DNA of 64,000 nt, taken from positions 1 to 64,000 of the forward strand of contig JAFZGW010000004.1 of assembly GCA_017555205.1 (NCBI GenBank), written 5' to 3'. The position numbers and the translations under genes are program-made. Under the pieces are notes generated by a model. It saw nothing but the letters and a program-made list of their open reading frames with translations, ran no database searches and was not told the DNA's origin. This stretch comes from Akkermansia sp. Its GTDB lineage: Bacteria; Verrucomicrobiota; Verrucomicrobiia; Verrucomicrobiales; Akkermansiaceae. Positions 26,190 to 35,990 of the stretch are shown here, one piece after another. Numbering within the stretch: position 1 is the first letter of the stretch; every line of letters starts with the position of its first letter.

Positions 26190-26759
26190 ATGAACGAGCA
26201 CATTTTAGAAGCTATCCCTGAGTTGGAGCAAGATATACCGCCCACTGATTTTATGGTGAGGAATTTCTGGGAGCCACTGGCTTGGGGCTTAGGCATAGCT
26301 CTGGTACTGATAGGCCTGCTGTTGTGGCTGTACCTGCGCCGGCGGGGCAGTAAGGCACCGGTACTCCCGAGCCCGCGCGAGCTGGCAGAGCGCGCATTGG
26401 ACAAATTGGCTGAAGAACAGCCCCCGCTGCGTGAAAGCAGCCTGCGCCTTTCCATGATTTTGCGTTCCTTCCTGACCGGGCAAACGCAAGACCCTGCCCT
26501 GTACGAAACCCATGAGGAATTCAGCCGACGAATGGATGCGCTCTCAAGCGTACCTCGTGATTGCCAGTTTGCCACACGTTCCCTGCTGGAGCACTTGGTC
26601 GAGCTCAAATACGCCGGCAACAGCGAGCAAGACCCGCAGCTCGTACGCGGGTTGATTGAACAGGCTCGCAGCGTGATAGCCGATATTACCCGAGCGCAAG
26701 TGCAGGAGGCCGCCACCGCAGCAGAAATCGCAAAAGTAACAAAAAACTCCGCCAGATGA
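26190..26759 (+). CDS. DUF4381-like membrane protein of the bat operon
   Basis: A 189-residue protein with a short N-terminal region, one membrane helix (residues about 33-50, AWGLGIALVLIGLLLWLYL) and a helical cytoplasmic domain. Small proteins of this design (DUF4381-like) commonly sit between DUF58 and VWA genes in MoxR/Bat operons. The stop overlaps the batA start (ATGA at 26756-26759). Confidence 0.65.
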   Translation: MNEHILEAIPELEQDIPPTDFMVRNFWEPLAWGLGIALVLIGLLLWLYLRRRGSKAPVLPSPRELAERALDKLAEEQPPLRESSLRLSMILRSFLTGQTQDPALYETHEEFSRRMDALSSVPRDCQFATRSLLEHLVELKYAGNSEQDPQLVRGLIEQARSVIADITRAQVQEAATAAEIAKVTKNSAR

Positions 26760-27856
26760 CCATGTACCCCGCCCCCACCATAGCTGCCGCAGCAGAGGTT
26801 CTGGGTGAAACGAGCCGCGAGTTCATATTCGGCAATCCCGCCTGGTTATGGGGATTGTTGTTGTTGCCCCTGCTACTGCTACTGCGGCGACGCCCGGGCA
26901 CATCCGCCCGCTTGCTGCACCCCACCCTGCGCTTTATTTCAGGGCAGCTGCACCGCCCTGCAACACTGGCCGGGCGTTTGGGGCCGTTGTGCCTGTCACT
27001 TGCCTATGCCGCGCTGGTGGTAGCACAAGCCCGCCCGCAGTGGCAAAATACCTACGAAGAACAAAAGGTGAGCGGAATTGACATCATGCTCGCCTGCGAC
27101 TTGTCCGGCTCGATGGCGGCGCGCGATATGGTATTTACCGTGCGCGACAAGCGGAACCGACCGGTACGCACGGCAGTAGACCGCCTGACTGCCGCACAGC
27201 ATGTATTGAAAGAGTTCATATCGGGCAGACCCAATGACCGAATTGGGCTGGTTGCCTTTGCCGGAAAGGCAAAACTGTGCAGCCCGCTCACCCTCGACCA
27301 CGGGATTGTGCGCTATGTAATTGAACAATTTTACCTTGCCCACCCGGGTGGATTCGGCCAACCGGCACGCGCCGGTTACATAGCGCAAGACGGCACGGCC
27401 ATCGGCTCCGCTATTGCCTCTGCCGCCACGCGACTCAACGAAAGAAAGGAAACAAAGTCCAAAGTTATCATTCTGGTAACGGACGGCGTGAACAACAGTG
27501 GCTCAATCGCCCCCATCGAAGCCGCTAAACAAGCAGCCGAACTCGGCATCAAAATATTCACCATCGCCATCGGGCGCGATGAGCGACTGTCGACTCACAC
27601 TGCTCAGGTGGATACCTTCGATGAGAAAACCCTGCGCGAAATCGCAGAGCTGACCGGCGGCCGCTACTACCGCGCCAGTAGCGGTGCCGGCTTGCTCAAG
27701 GCGTTCGCCAACATTGACACCCTCGAGAAAACCGAAGTTAAGCGCCGCACCTTGCAAAGCTATGATGAGCTCTTTCCCTGGCCGCTGGGAGTAGCATGTG
27801 TGCTGCTGGCACTAGGGTGCATACTGCATTTTACCCGCCCACGCCCGGCCCCCTGA
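26756..27856 (+). CDS. batA: VWA-domain membrane protein, BatA-like
   Basis: A 366-residue aerotolerance protein. An N-terminal helix (AWLWGLLLLPLLLLL) is followed by a second near residue 75, a VWA domain with an intact MIDAS (DLSGSMAARD near residue 116; later TDGVNNSG) and a C-terminal helix (PLGVACVLLALGCILHF). BatA proteins sit in the inner membrane with the VWA domain in the periplasm. The precise activity of the Bat system is not settled; it has been linked to oxidative or envelope stress. Confidence 0.85.
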   Translation: MTMYPAPTIAAAAEVLGETSREFIFGNPAWLWGLLLLPLLLLLRRRPGTSARLLHPTLRFISGQLHRPATLAGRLGPLCLSLAYAALVVAQARPQWQNTYEEQKVSGIDIMLACDLSGSMAARDMVFTVRDKRNRPVRTAVDRLTAAQHVLKEFISGRPNDRIGLVAFAGKAKLCSPLTLDHGIVRYVIEQFYLAHPGGFGQPARAGYIAQDGTAIGSAIASAATRLNERKETKSKVIILVTDGVNNSGSIAPIEAAKQAAELGIKIFTIAIGRDERLSTHTAQVDTFDEKTLREIAELTGGRYYRASSGAGLLKAFANIDTLEKTEVKRRTLQSYDELFPWPLGVACVLLALGCILHFTRPRPAP

Positions 27857-27883
27857 CAAACCGCCAACTTTCCCCACTGAGCC

Positions 27884-29836
27884 ATGAGTTTCTTATACCC
27901 ATACGTTCTGATAACCCTTCTGCTCCCATTGCTGTTGGCTGCACTCGGCATAGCTGCACACGCTCAGGCACGGCAAAGTTGGCAGCAATTAGTTGCACCG
28001 GCACACCGAGCTGAACTGGTACGCAAGCCGCCGCTGTGGCGCACTGTACTGCCCGCTACACTTGCCTTGCTTGCCCTGACTTTCGGCATAATTGCAGCGG
28101 CACGCCCTATCAACGGATATACGGAATCGGGTGCTGTGAGCAGTGGCCGCAATCTCATCATCGCACTTGATGTTTCGCGCTCGATGGAGACGACCGACGT
28201 CACCCCATCCCGACTGGAAGAAGCGCGCAGCGCTGCCTATGAACTCATCAATGCCCTGCCAAGCGATAAAATTGGGCTCATCGTCTTTTCCGGCGAGGCG
28301 GATTTGGTTGTTCCGCTGACCTACGATCATGACGCGCTGAAAGAAACCCTATACAATGTCAACCGTGATTGGGTCGGTACAGGCGGAACCAACTTCGGGC
28401 TCGTCTTGCAACGCGCCATGCAGGATTTCGAACGCTCCGCCCCCGATGGCACCAACGCCTTGGTAATACTCAGCGATGGTGAAGACACGGTAAACACCTC
28501 CTCCGATATGGCAAAAGAAGCCCGGAGCAAACACTTGCTGGTTATCACTGTTGGTATAGGCACGCCCGCAGGCGGGGCAATCCCCGACCCGCGCGGTCAA
28601 AATGGATTATGGCAAAACGCCGAGGGCAAACACGTCATCAGTAAACTCAACATCGAAAACCTCAGCCAATTTGCCCGTGCCACAGGCGGCGATTTCTTCA
28701 CCATGAACTCCGGTACAGATTTAGCTGCCTTTGCCCGCGAAGCCGCCAATAAACTTGACCGGCACGAGGAAACATTCTCCGCCACAAAAGTACCGAATGA
28801 TTTGTATGCGTGGTTCAGTACCCCGGCGCTGCTGCTGTTGGTGGGAGCTATTCTGCTGAGCACGGAATGGCGCAAACGCGGTCGGACGCCGGTAAGCGCA
28901 GTATTGCTGCTACTCTGCGCGGCAAGTGCCCCCCAAGCCACAGCTGCACCGGCTGCGGAAAATGCCGGCCACTACAACAAAGGATACCAACTGAGCCAAG
29001 AGGGTGAGCGCGACCAAGCCAGGGAAGCATACTCGCAAGCCTTGCTGGACGATGACCCTGCCCTACAAACCGCAAGCCATTACGCACTGGGAAACATCGC
29101 AGCCAGGGCTACTTTCGACAGGTTACGCACACTCTACACCGGAGATGAGGAAACCCCGGCTTCGCAACCTTCCCCGGATGATTTGCAGGGCGTTGTAGAT
29201 GAATTACGCCGCAATCTCTCCGCCTACCAAGATGCCCTCAACATCAACCCCAATTTCACACCGGCTCGGAACAATAAACAAAAAATTGAAAACCTCATCA
29301 AAAAACTCGAAGAGGAAATCGAGCGCCTGAAACAGCAACAGCAAAACCAACAGCAAAATAACCAACAAAATCAAAACAACCAACAGCAGCAGGACAACAA
29401 ACAAAATCAAAACAACCAGCAGCAGGACAACAAACAAAATCAAAACAACCAGCAGCAGGACGAACAACAACAGCAAAACGACCAACAGCAGGACGACCAG
29501 CAGAAGCAAAACGACCACCAGCAAGACAACGACCGGAAAAATCAAAACAACCAACAGCAGCAGGACGACCGCAGCCAAGACAATCAACAACAGCAGGACG
29601 ACAACCGGCAGGATTCCCCCCAGCAAGATAATCAGCAACAGCAGGACGAACAACAACAGCCGCAAGACGACAAAAAGGAACAAGAACAACAGCAGTCGCA
29701 AGCGCAACAATCACCTAACGATAAAGATAAATCAGCAAAACGCGCTGCCGGCATATTAAAAATGCACCTCGATGAGGAACAGGGGTCACCCATACCCCAC
29801 CACACACGCACCGCCCCCCCCGCCAAAGATTATTAA
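27884..29836 (+). CDS. BatB-BatC fusion: VWA domain, TPR and Gln/Asn/Asp-rich tail
   Basis: A 650-residue fusion. Residues about 1-335 are BatB-like: two N-terminal helices, a VWA domain with MIDAS ALDVSRSMETTD near residue 95 and a helix near 310. Residues about 360-480 are BatC-like, with a TPR pair (YNKGYQLSQEGERDQAREAY; ALGNIAARATF). Residues about 482-610 are nearly pure Gln, Asn, Asp and Lys in QQQDNKQNQNN-type repeats, partly perfect at DNA level. The domains face the periplasm by topology. BatB and BatC are usually separate genes. Confidence 0.85.
   Translation: MSFLYPYVLITLLLPLLLAALGIAAHAQARQSWQQLVAPAHRAELVRKPPLWRTVLPATLALLALTFGIIAAARPINGYTESGAVSSGRNLIIALDVSRSMETTDVTPSRLEEARSAAYELINALPSDKIGLIVFSGEADLVVPLTYDHDALKETLYNVNRDWVGTGGTNFGLVLQRAMQDFERSAPDGTNALVILSDGEDTVNTSSDMAKEARSKHLLVITVGIGTPAGGAIPDPRGQNGLWQNAEGKHVISKLNIENLSQFARATGGDFFTMNSGTDLAAFAREAANKLDRHEETFSATKVPNDLYAWFSTPALLLLVGAILLSTEWRKRGRTPVSAVLLLLCAASAPQATAAPAAENAGHYNKGYQLSQEGERDQAREAYSQALLDDDPALQTASHYALGNIAARATFDRLRTLYTGDEETPASQPSPDDLQGVVDELRRNLSAYQDALNINPNFTPARNNKQKIENLIKKLEEEIERLKQQQQNQQQNNQQNQNNQQQQDNKQNQNNQQQDNKQNQNNQQQDEQQQQNDQQQDDQQKQNDHQQDNDRKNQNNQQQQDDRSQDNQQQQDDNRQDSPQQDNQQQQDEQQQPQDDKKEQEQQQSQAQQSPNDKDKSAKRAAGILKMHLDEEQGSPIPHHTRTAPPAKDY
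29380..29462 (+). repeat. 33-bp tandem repeat within the BatB-BatC gene
   Basis: About two and a half near-identical 33-bp units encode a repeating DNKQNQNNQQQ unit. Around it (29330-29715) the coding sequence is a looser CAA/CAG/AAC/GAC repeat. Such tracts can change length by slippage in whole codons without breaking the frame. Confidence 0.75.
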
Positions 29837-29848
29837 CACACCCCAGCT

Positions 29849-32290
29849 ATGAGAAGAGCATTCACAGTATTCTGCACCACAATGGGAGCCCTGAGTGGTC
29901 CCTGTCTCGCGGAAATTGTACCGGTATGGTCCACCGGAGTGGCAGTACCGGGTGAGCAAGTAGTGCTATACTTGGTGGAAACCCAAGAAGACGCCCAACA
30001 AAAGCAAGACATCTTTCAAGTAGACAAGGCTCCCACAGTTAAAAATGCCAAGGTTGATATACTGCAACTGGCAGCAGGAGCTAACCCGCTGGATCCGGAT
30101 CGGCGCATGGTGGAGGTACAACCAATCATGTTCAAAGCCGACATGGCGGGCGAGATTTCCCCCGAGCCTATCGAGGTTACCTATCAATCCGGCCGCAAAG
30201 CCACGGTAACGGTTCCCCCACTGAAAGTTCGACCGACAGGTGACATTAAATGGTTTGCTGAGCCGGTTCCCTATGGTGTGCTGTGGCACACCAATGTGAA
30301 CGATGGGTATGTACACCAACCGGTACAAGCCGCTGTAAAAATATTCATGCGCAGTGACTGCAACACCCCATTGCCGCCCCAGTTGAGCTCGGTTGGTGTG
30401 AAAGTCGGTAATTTTCACCCGGCGGTGGAAGGTATAGTGGCACAGCTGCAAGGGCGCTACCTGCCCGACCCGCAGGCCTACGCCCGTGGGCAAACTTGGC
30501 GCACTGCCGACTTTGCCGGAGCCTTTACCCCCTTCCGCGAGGGGAACAACGATGTTGTCGGTAAAATACTGATGCGCCAGCAACGCGGCATCTTCTCCGT
30601 TGCACAAGAGGAGCTGCCCATAGCTCCGCTCACCATCAGTGCCCTACCCCTTCCCCCGGGCGCCCCCGCCGACTTTGCAGACACTGTGGGGCAATACACC
30701 ATTAGCGCTACCACACAAGCTAAGGATTTAGCAGCAAACGAAGCCGTCGAGGTGGAAATCACTGTGCGAGGTTCCGGAAATCTGGAACAGCTCCCCACCC
30801 CAAAACCGGAGGATGAACTCAACTGGCGACTGGTACCGGCTACGCGCAAACCTATTTTGGGCGCCAATGGCGAAACCGTGGGTATGATTTTCTCTCAACT
30901 CATGCGCCCCACTGCCGAGGTGGGCGGCCTGCCGGCCTTTTCTTTCAGCTACTTCGACCCCGAAGAAATGGCGTACCGAACGGCCGCTACCAAACCCATT
31001 CCCCTGACATGGCGGGAAACGGAAGACGCCGGCAGCGGCCTGGTCAGTGCACCAGCGGCTGAGCCCCCGCCGGCCGGCACGGTTCCGGTAGCTACGCTGA
31101 CGGACATCTACCACTTTCTGCCGAACGCAGCGGCAGGTGGCAACGGGCCCGAGCTACAGCTACCGAAATGGCTCATTTACCTGCTTTATCTCCCGGGAAT
31201 AGGCATCTTTCTCTGGCTGCTGGGTAGAGTACTTACGCGCCGAATTGCCGCCGGTTCCGCCAACCGTGCACGCGAAAAAGAGCTCAAAGCCATCACTGCA
31301 CACAGCGATGGACTGGCCTTCCTGAAGGGGCTCGGAGCCTTCGTTGAAAGCCACATACCGCCACAGGCTCAAAGTGAAGCCGTGCGAGCAATTCTTACCC
31401 GCCGAGATACGGAAGCCTTCCTCCCCGGAGCCGCTCCCGAGGTTACACCTTCCGAACGCCAACGCATGCTGCGAGCCGTTCGCAAAGCACTGGCGGGTAT
31501 GAGCACGGCTATTGTTCTGTTACTCAGCATGCTGCCGCAGGCACAGGCCGCGGAGGATAAGGCGGAAGCCGCCTACACCGCCGGCCAGTTCAGCAAAGCT
31601 CTTGAATTGCTGCAGGAAGAGCAGGAAAAGGGAAATACTCAACGAAATACCGCTGAACTGCTCTGCAACATGGGCAACTGCTACTACCGCCTCGGCAAGC
31701 CCGGCACAGCGGCTCTGTACTACACCCGTGCACTGCAAAATGACCCCGGTTTGGCCGAGGCCGAAGCTAACCTTGGCTTCATTCAGCGCAGGGAGGGCGC
31801 AATACTGCCAACCCGCAGCAATATAGACCGCGTTTTCACATTATTGAGCAGTAATGATTTGTGGATTCTTACGCACGGCTGTGCCGCTGCCCTTCTGCTC
31901 TGCATAGCACTGCAAGTACTGCGCCGCCACCACAGCCGCCCGTGGCTGCACGCCTGCACGGCGACAGCGGCTATACTGTGCTTGCTGTGCGCCGCCGACA
32001 GGCTCTACTACAGCACTCGCGACGTCCCCGAAATGAGCAGCCTGCCACCAACGGAATTGGCCATAGTAACAACGGCTACCACAGCCCGTAGCGCCGCGGC
32101 AGATAGTGCCCCGAGCATTGTGGAGCTCACACCCTCCACCCCTTTGCACTTACTGGCTATACGCGGCAGCTATAGTTATGTACAAACGTTCACCGGTGTG
32201 CGTGGCTGGGTTTCCACAGCTGATATCAGCCCCGTCGCTCAGAGCGATGCAAAAGATAAAGGCCGCCCCATTATTATACGCTTACAATAA
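29849..32290 (+). CDS. BatD-BatE fusion: oxygen-tolerance domain, TPR and SH3-like domain
   Basis: An 813-residue fusion. After a signal peptide (cleavage near residue 21), residues about 22-400 are the beta-rich BatD domain. A helix near 440 (WLIYLLYLPGIGIFLWLL) and a cytoplasmic helical stretch follow. From about 555 the chain is BatE-like: a helix, TPR repeats (AAYTAGQFSKALELLQEEQ; LLCNMGNCYYRLGKPGTA), two helices near 675-715 and a C-terminal SH3-like domain (SYSYVQTFTGVRGWVSTADI). It is the last gene of the operon, 12 bases after BatB-BatC, and ends at a strong terminator. Confidence 0.82.
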   Translation: MRRAFTVFCTTMGALSGPCLAEIVPVWSTGVAVPGEQVVLYLVETQEDAQQKQDIFQVDKAPTVKNAKVDILQLAAGANPLDPDRRMVEVQPIMFKADMAGEISPEPIEVTYQSGRKATVTVPPLKVRPTGDIKWFAEPVPYGVLWHTNVNDGYVHQPVQAAVKIFMRSDCNTPLPPQLSSVGVKVGNFHPAVEGIVAQLQGRYLPDPQAYARGQTWRTADFAGAFTPFREGNNDVVGKILMRQQRGIFSVAQEELPIAPLTISALPLPPGAPADFADTVGQYTISATTQAKDLAANEAVEVEITVRGSGNLEQLPTPKPEDELNWRLVPATRKPILGANGETVGMIFSQLMRPTAEVGGLPAFSFSYFDPEEMAYRTAATKPIPLTWRETEDAGSGLVSAPAAEPPPAGTVPVATLTDIYHFLPNAAAGGNGPELQLPKWLIYLLYLPGIGIFLWLLGRVLTRRIAAGSANRAREKELKAITAHSDGLAFLKGLGAFVESHIPPQAQSEAVRAILTRRDTEAFLPGAAPEVTPSERQRMLRAVRKALAGMSTAIVLLLSMLPQAQAAEDKAEAAYTAGQFSKALELLQEEQEKGNTQRNTAELLCNMGNCYYRLGKPGTAALYYTRALQNDPGLAEAEANLGFIQRREGAILPTRSNIDRVFTLLSSNDLWILTHGCAAALLLCIALQVLRRHHSRPWLHACTATAAILCLLCAADRLYYSTRDVPEMSSLPPTELAIVTTATTARSAAADSAPSIVELTPSTPLHLLAIRGSYSYVQTFTGVRGWVSTADISPVAQSDAKDKGRPIIIRLQ

Positions 32291-32323
32291 CTGAAGCTAC
32301 AGCTCTGACATTTTTGCCCTGCA

Positions 32324-32357
32324 AACAACCGCTGACTCGTGCAGCGGTTGTTTTTTT
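32324..32357 (+). terminator. Intrinsic terminator of the bat operon
   Basis: Perfect 11-bp stem AACAACCGCTG/CAGCGGTTGTT with a 7-base loop and seven T. Bases 32358-32444 before the purN stop hold only a CCCACTC/GAGTGGG hairpin that could end purN on the other strand. Confidence 0.9.
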
Positions 32358-32444
32358 GCTGCGTTTTACTGTCTGAACAAAGGAAAATACAGCCCCACTC
32401 ACCAAGCATGGGCGAGTGGGGGCAAAATGGGCTTAAAATGGCTC

Positions 32445-33020
32445 TCAAAGCCTGGAAATAGCGGAGAGTATAGCTGCCGGGTACAGGATATGCTCCTGCA
32501 CCTGTATACGCGCGTGTAGGCTCTCTGCCGTGTCATCAGGAAGCACCGGCACGTATGCCTGCATAAGGATTTCACCGGTATCCATACCGGCGTCTACATA
32601 GTGCACAGTACAACCTGCCTGAGTGGCACCGGCCTCCAACGCCTGACGCCAGGCTTCCACACCGGGGAACGCAGGCAACAAGGCCGGATGTATGTTCAGA
32701 ATGCGGCGAGGGAACGCACTCAGCAAAGGCTCTTTTACCAAGCGCATAAAACCGGCCAAGCACACCATATCTACATTCAGAGCTTTCAACTTCTCAGCAA
32801 CGGCAGCCTGTACTTCGAGCGGGAACTTGTTCTTGTACCCGCCGCAATCCATCACCTCCGCAGGCACGCCATGCTGTCGAGCTCGCTCCAGTATGTAAGC
32901 ATCGGGGTTATCTGACAGCACGATGACGACCTCAGCATCGAGCCGACCATCTTTGATTGCATTAAAAATAGACTGGCAATTACTGCCCGAGCCGGAACCA
33001 AGTACAGCTAAACGTAACAT
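32445..33020 (-). CDS. purN: Phosphoribosylglycinamide formyltransferase
   Basis: PurN transfers a formyl group from 10-formyl-THF to GAR in purine synthesis. The 191-residue protein has the GAR-binding GSGSGSNCQSI loop (about 8-18), the formyltransferase motif NIHPALLPAFPG with its catalytic Asn and His, and the catalytic Asp in VDAGMDTGEIL. It stands alone with no other pur gene nearby. Confidence 0.93.
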   Translation of the reverse strand: MLRLAVLGSGSGSNCQSIFNAIKDGRLDAEVVIVLSDNPDAYILERARQHGVPAEVMDCGGYKNKFPLEVQAAVAEKLKALNVDMVCLAGFMRLVKEPLLSAFPRRILNIHPALLPAFPGVEAWRQALEAGATQAGCTVHYVDAGMDTGEILMQAYVPVLPDDTAESLHARIQVQEHILYPAAILSAISRL

Positions 33021-33058
33021 AACACGCTCACTTTACTACAGCACTTACATCTTTGCAA

Positions 33059-33091
33059 GAAAAAACGCACGCTCCGAATAGGAGCGTGCGT
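33059..33091 (-). terminator. Intrinsic terminator of the ribosomal protein-secY operon
   Basis: On the minus strand, the perfect 11-bp stem ACGCACGCTCC/GGAGCGTGCGT is followed by six T. Confidence 0.92.
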
Positions 33092-33121
33092 AAAGGTTTG
33101 TTAAGAAATGCGATTTTGGGC

Positions 33122-34606
33122 TTAAGCAGCCATCACCACAGCGCCGGCGAGCACGAAGATGGCGATAATCACCCACAGGATGACGATGCCCTTACCTTCG
33201 GCAGCAGAGCCGGTACCCTGCAAGTGGCTGTACTTACCACGAATACGACCTTTCTTCATGAAGCCATCGTAGTTCTTCTGCAGAAGTGTGGCCTCAATCT
33301 GGCGCATCATGTCCAGCAGCACACCCACGAGAATGAGCAGAGACGTACCACCGAAGAACTGGGTCACCAGCATGGGCAGGCTACCCCATACGGAAAGTAG
33401 GCTGGGCAGGAAGTAAATCAGGGTCAGGAACAGAGAACCGGCAAAGGTCAGGCGGCTCATGGTCTGATCCAGGAATGTGGCGGTGGGAGGACCGGGGCGT
33501 ACGCCGGGAATGTAGCTGCCGCTGCGCTTCATGTCTTCTGCAATCTGCTGCGGGCGGAACATAGTAGCCACCCAGAAGTAGGAGAAGAAGAAAATCATGA
33601 CGGCAGAGATGATATAGTAACCAATGTCAGAGGGTGACATCAGCATGTTCACAATCGTCACAACAGAGCTATCGGCGGAGAAAATTTGCTGTACCAACAG
33701 GCTGGGAAGTGCAAGGATGGCGGTTGCAAAGATAACCGGCATAACACCCGAGTAGTTCAACTTCAGGGGCAGGTACTGAGTGCTGCCGTTCATCACTTTG
33801 CCACGGCCAATCATACGCTTAGCCTGCTGCACGGGAATACGGCGCTGAGCCTGCGTAATGGTGACAACCAAGGCAACCACGAGAACCATGAAGAGAATGA
33901 GAGCCACCATCTTGAGGGAGCCCAGCGGGTTGATTTCAAGACCGTCGCCGGACATCACGCAGGTCTTCCATGCAATGGAGAATGCACCGGGAAGAGCGTG
34001 AATAATGTTCACGGAAATGATGAGAGACACACCGTTACCAACACCGCGCTCGGTAATCTGATCACCAATCCACATCAGGAACATGGTGCCGGTCACAATG
34101 ATGAAAATCGTGGTAATGGTGAAAATGAAACCGGGATTCATCACCAAGTCACCTAAGCCACTCAGGCCGATGTTGGCCGGATTACGCAGAGAAGTTGTGA
34201 GCAGATACCCCTGCACAACAGCAATGATAATTGCCAATATACGGGTGTATTTGGTCATCTTCTGGCGGCCGCCTTCCTCTTGCAGCATTTTCTGCCAGCT
34301 GGGAATCACTGCACCCATGAGCTGGGTCATAATGGAGGCGGAGATGTAAGGCATGATACCCAATGCAAAGATACCGCACTGCTGCAAACCACCACCCGAG
34401 AAGATGGTCAGAATGGCACCAAGGGCGCCCCAAGGACTGTCGCCTTCTTGCGCAGTCTTGGCGAGGAAGTCATTCAGCGCCTGCACGTCTACGCCGGGCA
34501 AAGGCAGGTGCACACCCAGACGCACGATGACAATCATCGCCAGCGTAAAGAGAATGCGACTGCGCAATTCCGGCACCTTCATGGTATTGGCAAATGCAGA
34601 TATCAT
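33122..34606 (-). CDS. secY: Protein translocase subunit SecY
   Basis: The channel subunit of SecYEG, 494 residues with ten membrane helices. Family features are RLGVHLPLPGVD near residue 29, GIMPYISASI near 84 and ADSSVVTIVN followed by FSYFWVATMFRPQQIAEDMK. It is longer than E. coli SecY (443), with extra residues near the first periplasmic loop and a longer C-terminal tail. Last gene of the truncated spc operon; 245 bases with a long hairpin separate it from rplO. Confidence 0.95.
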   Translation of the reverse strand: MISAFANTMKVPELRSRILFTLAMIVIVRLGVHLPLPGVDVQALNDFLAKTAQEGDSPWGALGAILTIFSGGGLQQCGIFALGIMPYISASIMTQLMGAVIPSWQKMLQEEGGRQKMTKYTRILAIIIAVVQGYLLTTSLRNPANIGLSGLGDLVMNPGFIFTITTIFIIVTGTMFLMWIGDQITERGVGNGVSLIISVNIIHALPGAFSIAWKTCVMSGDGLEINPLGSLKMVALILFMVLVVALVVTITQAQRRIPVQQAKRMIGRGKVMNGSTQYLPLKLNYSGVMPVIFATAILALPSLLVQQIFSADSSVVTIVNMLMSPSDIGYYIISAVMIFFFSYFWVATMFRPQQIAEDMKRSGSYIPGVRPGPPTATFLDQTMSRLTFAGSLFLTLIYFLPSLLSVWGSLPMLVTQFFGGTSLLILVGVLLDMMRQIEATLLQKNYDGFMKKGRIRGKYSHLQGTGSAAEGKGIVILWVIIAIFVLAGAVVMAA

Positions 34607-34776
34607 GTTAGCTTTTCTTTTGTTGAGATTTCAGAAGTGGTGAATTGCAGCGAAAGGTTCAGCAGGTTGCGGAGCCAACGGGGCACTCTGATTAGTGGCG
34701 CCGATTGTTCCTGCATGTACCGACTTTTAGGGAAAGAATGAGAGCTTTTTATTACTCTCCCCTTCCCCACACATAT

Positions 34777-34801
34777 GCCGGGTGGCGCTGCGCCACCCGG
34801 C
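34777..34801 (-). other. Long hairpin between rplO and secY
   Basis: A perfect 11-bp GC-rich stem (GCCGGGTGGCG/CGCCACCCGGC, 3-base loop) lies in the 245-base rplO-secY gap. No T tract follows on either strand, so it could be an RNA-stability or attenuation element. No small ribosomal gene (rpmD) is found in the gap. Confidence 0.55.
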
Positions 34802-34851
34802 CTTGTGTAGATTTAAGTGATGATTTTCAGCGTATTACTACGCTTTAATCA

Positions 34852-35310
34852 TTACTGAGCGCTCAGCACCGTAAGGGTGCCACCAACGGCAGTAATCTTC
34901 TCAGCGACGGAGGCGCTGGCAAAATCTACCGTTACGTTGAGAGCTTTGGACAGGTTGCCATTGCCGAGGAGCTTCACGGCATCGCAGCAGCCCTTCACCA
35001 GACCGGCAGCGCGCAGGCTGTTCTCGTTAACCTCAGCACCGGCTTCGAAGAATGCCTCGAGCTGGCAAAGGTTGACGATGGCGATGGTGGACTGGAAGCG
35101 AGCATTGTTGAAGCCCTTCTTGGGCAGACGGCGATGAAGGGGCATCTGACCACCTTCGAAGCCGGGGCGGATGGAGCCGCCGCTGCGGGCCTTCTGACCC
35201 TTGTTGCCCTTGCCGCAGGTCTTGCCCAGGCCGGAGCTCTCGCCGCAACCGAGGCGCTTCTTGCGATGCTTGGCACCGGGGTTGGGCTGCAGTGATTGGA
35301 GTGTCAACAT
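34852..35310 (-). CDS. rplO: 50S ribosomal protein L15
   Basis: 152 residues with the L15 start (LTLQSLQPNPGAKHRKKRLG), the Gly-rich GLGKTCGKGNKGQKARSGG and FEGGQMPLHRRLPKKGF. It follows rpsE directly; the usual rpmD between them is absent. Confidence 0.95.
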   Translation of the reverse strand: MLTLQSLQPNPGAKHRKKRLGCGESSGLGKTCGKGNKGQKARSGGSIRPGFEGGQMPLHRRLPKKGFNNARFQSTIAIVNLCQLEAFFEAGAEVNENSLRAAGLVKGCCDAVKLLGNGNLSKALNVTVDFASASVAEKITAVGGTLTVLSAQ

Positions 35311-35340
35311 GATGGTAAAATCAATGGTTGAATGTTAATG

Positions 35341-35970
35341 TCAGATAGCGGCGTCTTCCTTCTTCTTCTTACCGCGAGCGGAGAGTACCTGATCAGCCGT
35401 GCGCATGGACTGCATGGCCTTCATGGTAGCCTTCACCACGTTAGCGGCGTTGGAAGAACCGAGAGACTTGGCGATGATGTTGGTCACACCGGCGGCCTCA
35501 AGCACGGCACGCACCTTAGCACCGGCCACCAGACCGGTACCGGCTGTTGCCGGCTTCAGCACAATCTTGGCACCACCGAACTCGGTGTATACCTCGTGCG
35601 GAATGGTCTCGTTCACCACCACTACGTTCTTCATGGCGCGCTTGGCAGCGTCGGTACCCTTGCGGATAGCGTCGGATACCTCATTGGCCTTGCCGAAACC
35701 GTAGCCTACCTTACCCTTCTGGTCACCCACAACGATGAGGGCGGAGAAGGAGAAGCGGCGGCCACCCTTGACCACCTTGGCGCAGCGGTTTACGTACACG
35801 ACTTTCTCCATGAGCTGAGGACCTTCCTCAACGGGGGCCTCGTTACGGCGACCACCCTCGCGGCGGGGACCACGGCCACCACGGCCGGCGTCACGACGGG
35901 GACCACGACCACGCTGGGGCTGAGGGGCAGCGCTCTGCTCTGTTACGGGAGCCTTTGTTTCTTCAGTCAT
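35341..35970 (-). CDS. rpsE: 30S ribosomal protein S5
   Basis: 209 residues. Conserved S5 segments are [52 protein letters not shown] and the C-terminal [13 protein letters not shown]. The first 45 or so residues are an Arg/Gly-rich extension ([20 protein letters not shown]) absent from E. coli S5 (167 residues); it resembles the basic disordered tails of Rho and IF-1 in this window. Confidence 0.95.
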   Translation of the reverse strand: MTEETKAPVTEQSAAPQPQRGRGPRRDAGRGGRGPRREGGRRNEAPVEEGPQLMEKVVYVNRCAKVVKGGRRFSFSALIVVGDQKGKVGYGFGKANEVSDAIRKGTDAAKRAMKNVVVVNETIPHEVYTEFGGAKIVLKPATAGTGLVAGAKVRAVLEAAGVTNIIAKSLGSSNAANVVKATMKAMQSMRTADQVLSARGKKKKEDAAI

Positions 35971-35990
35971 TGTATGTTAAGCCTTTCTTT

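Noticed and set aside
29380..29462. Short regularly spaced repeats considered as a CRISPR array
   Set aside because: The repeats are direct tandems in coding sequence with no unique spacers and no cas genes.
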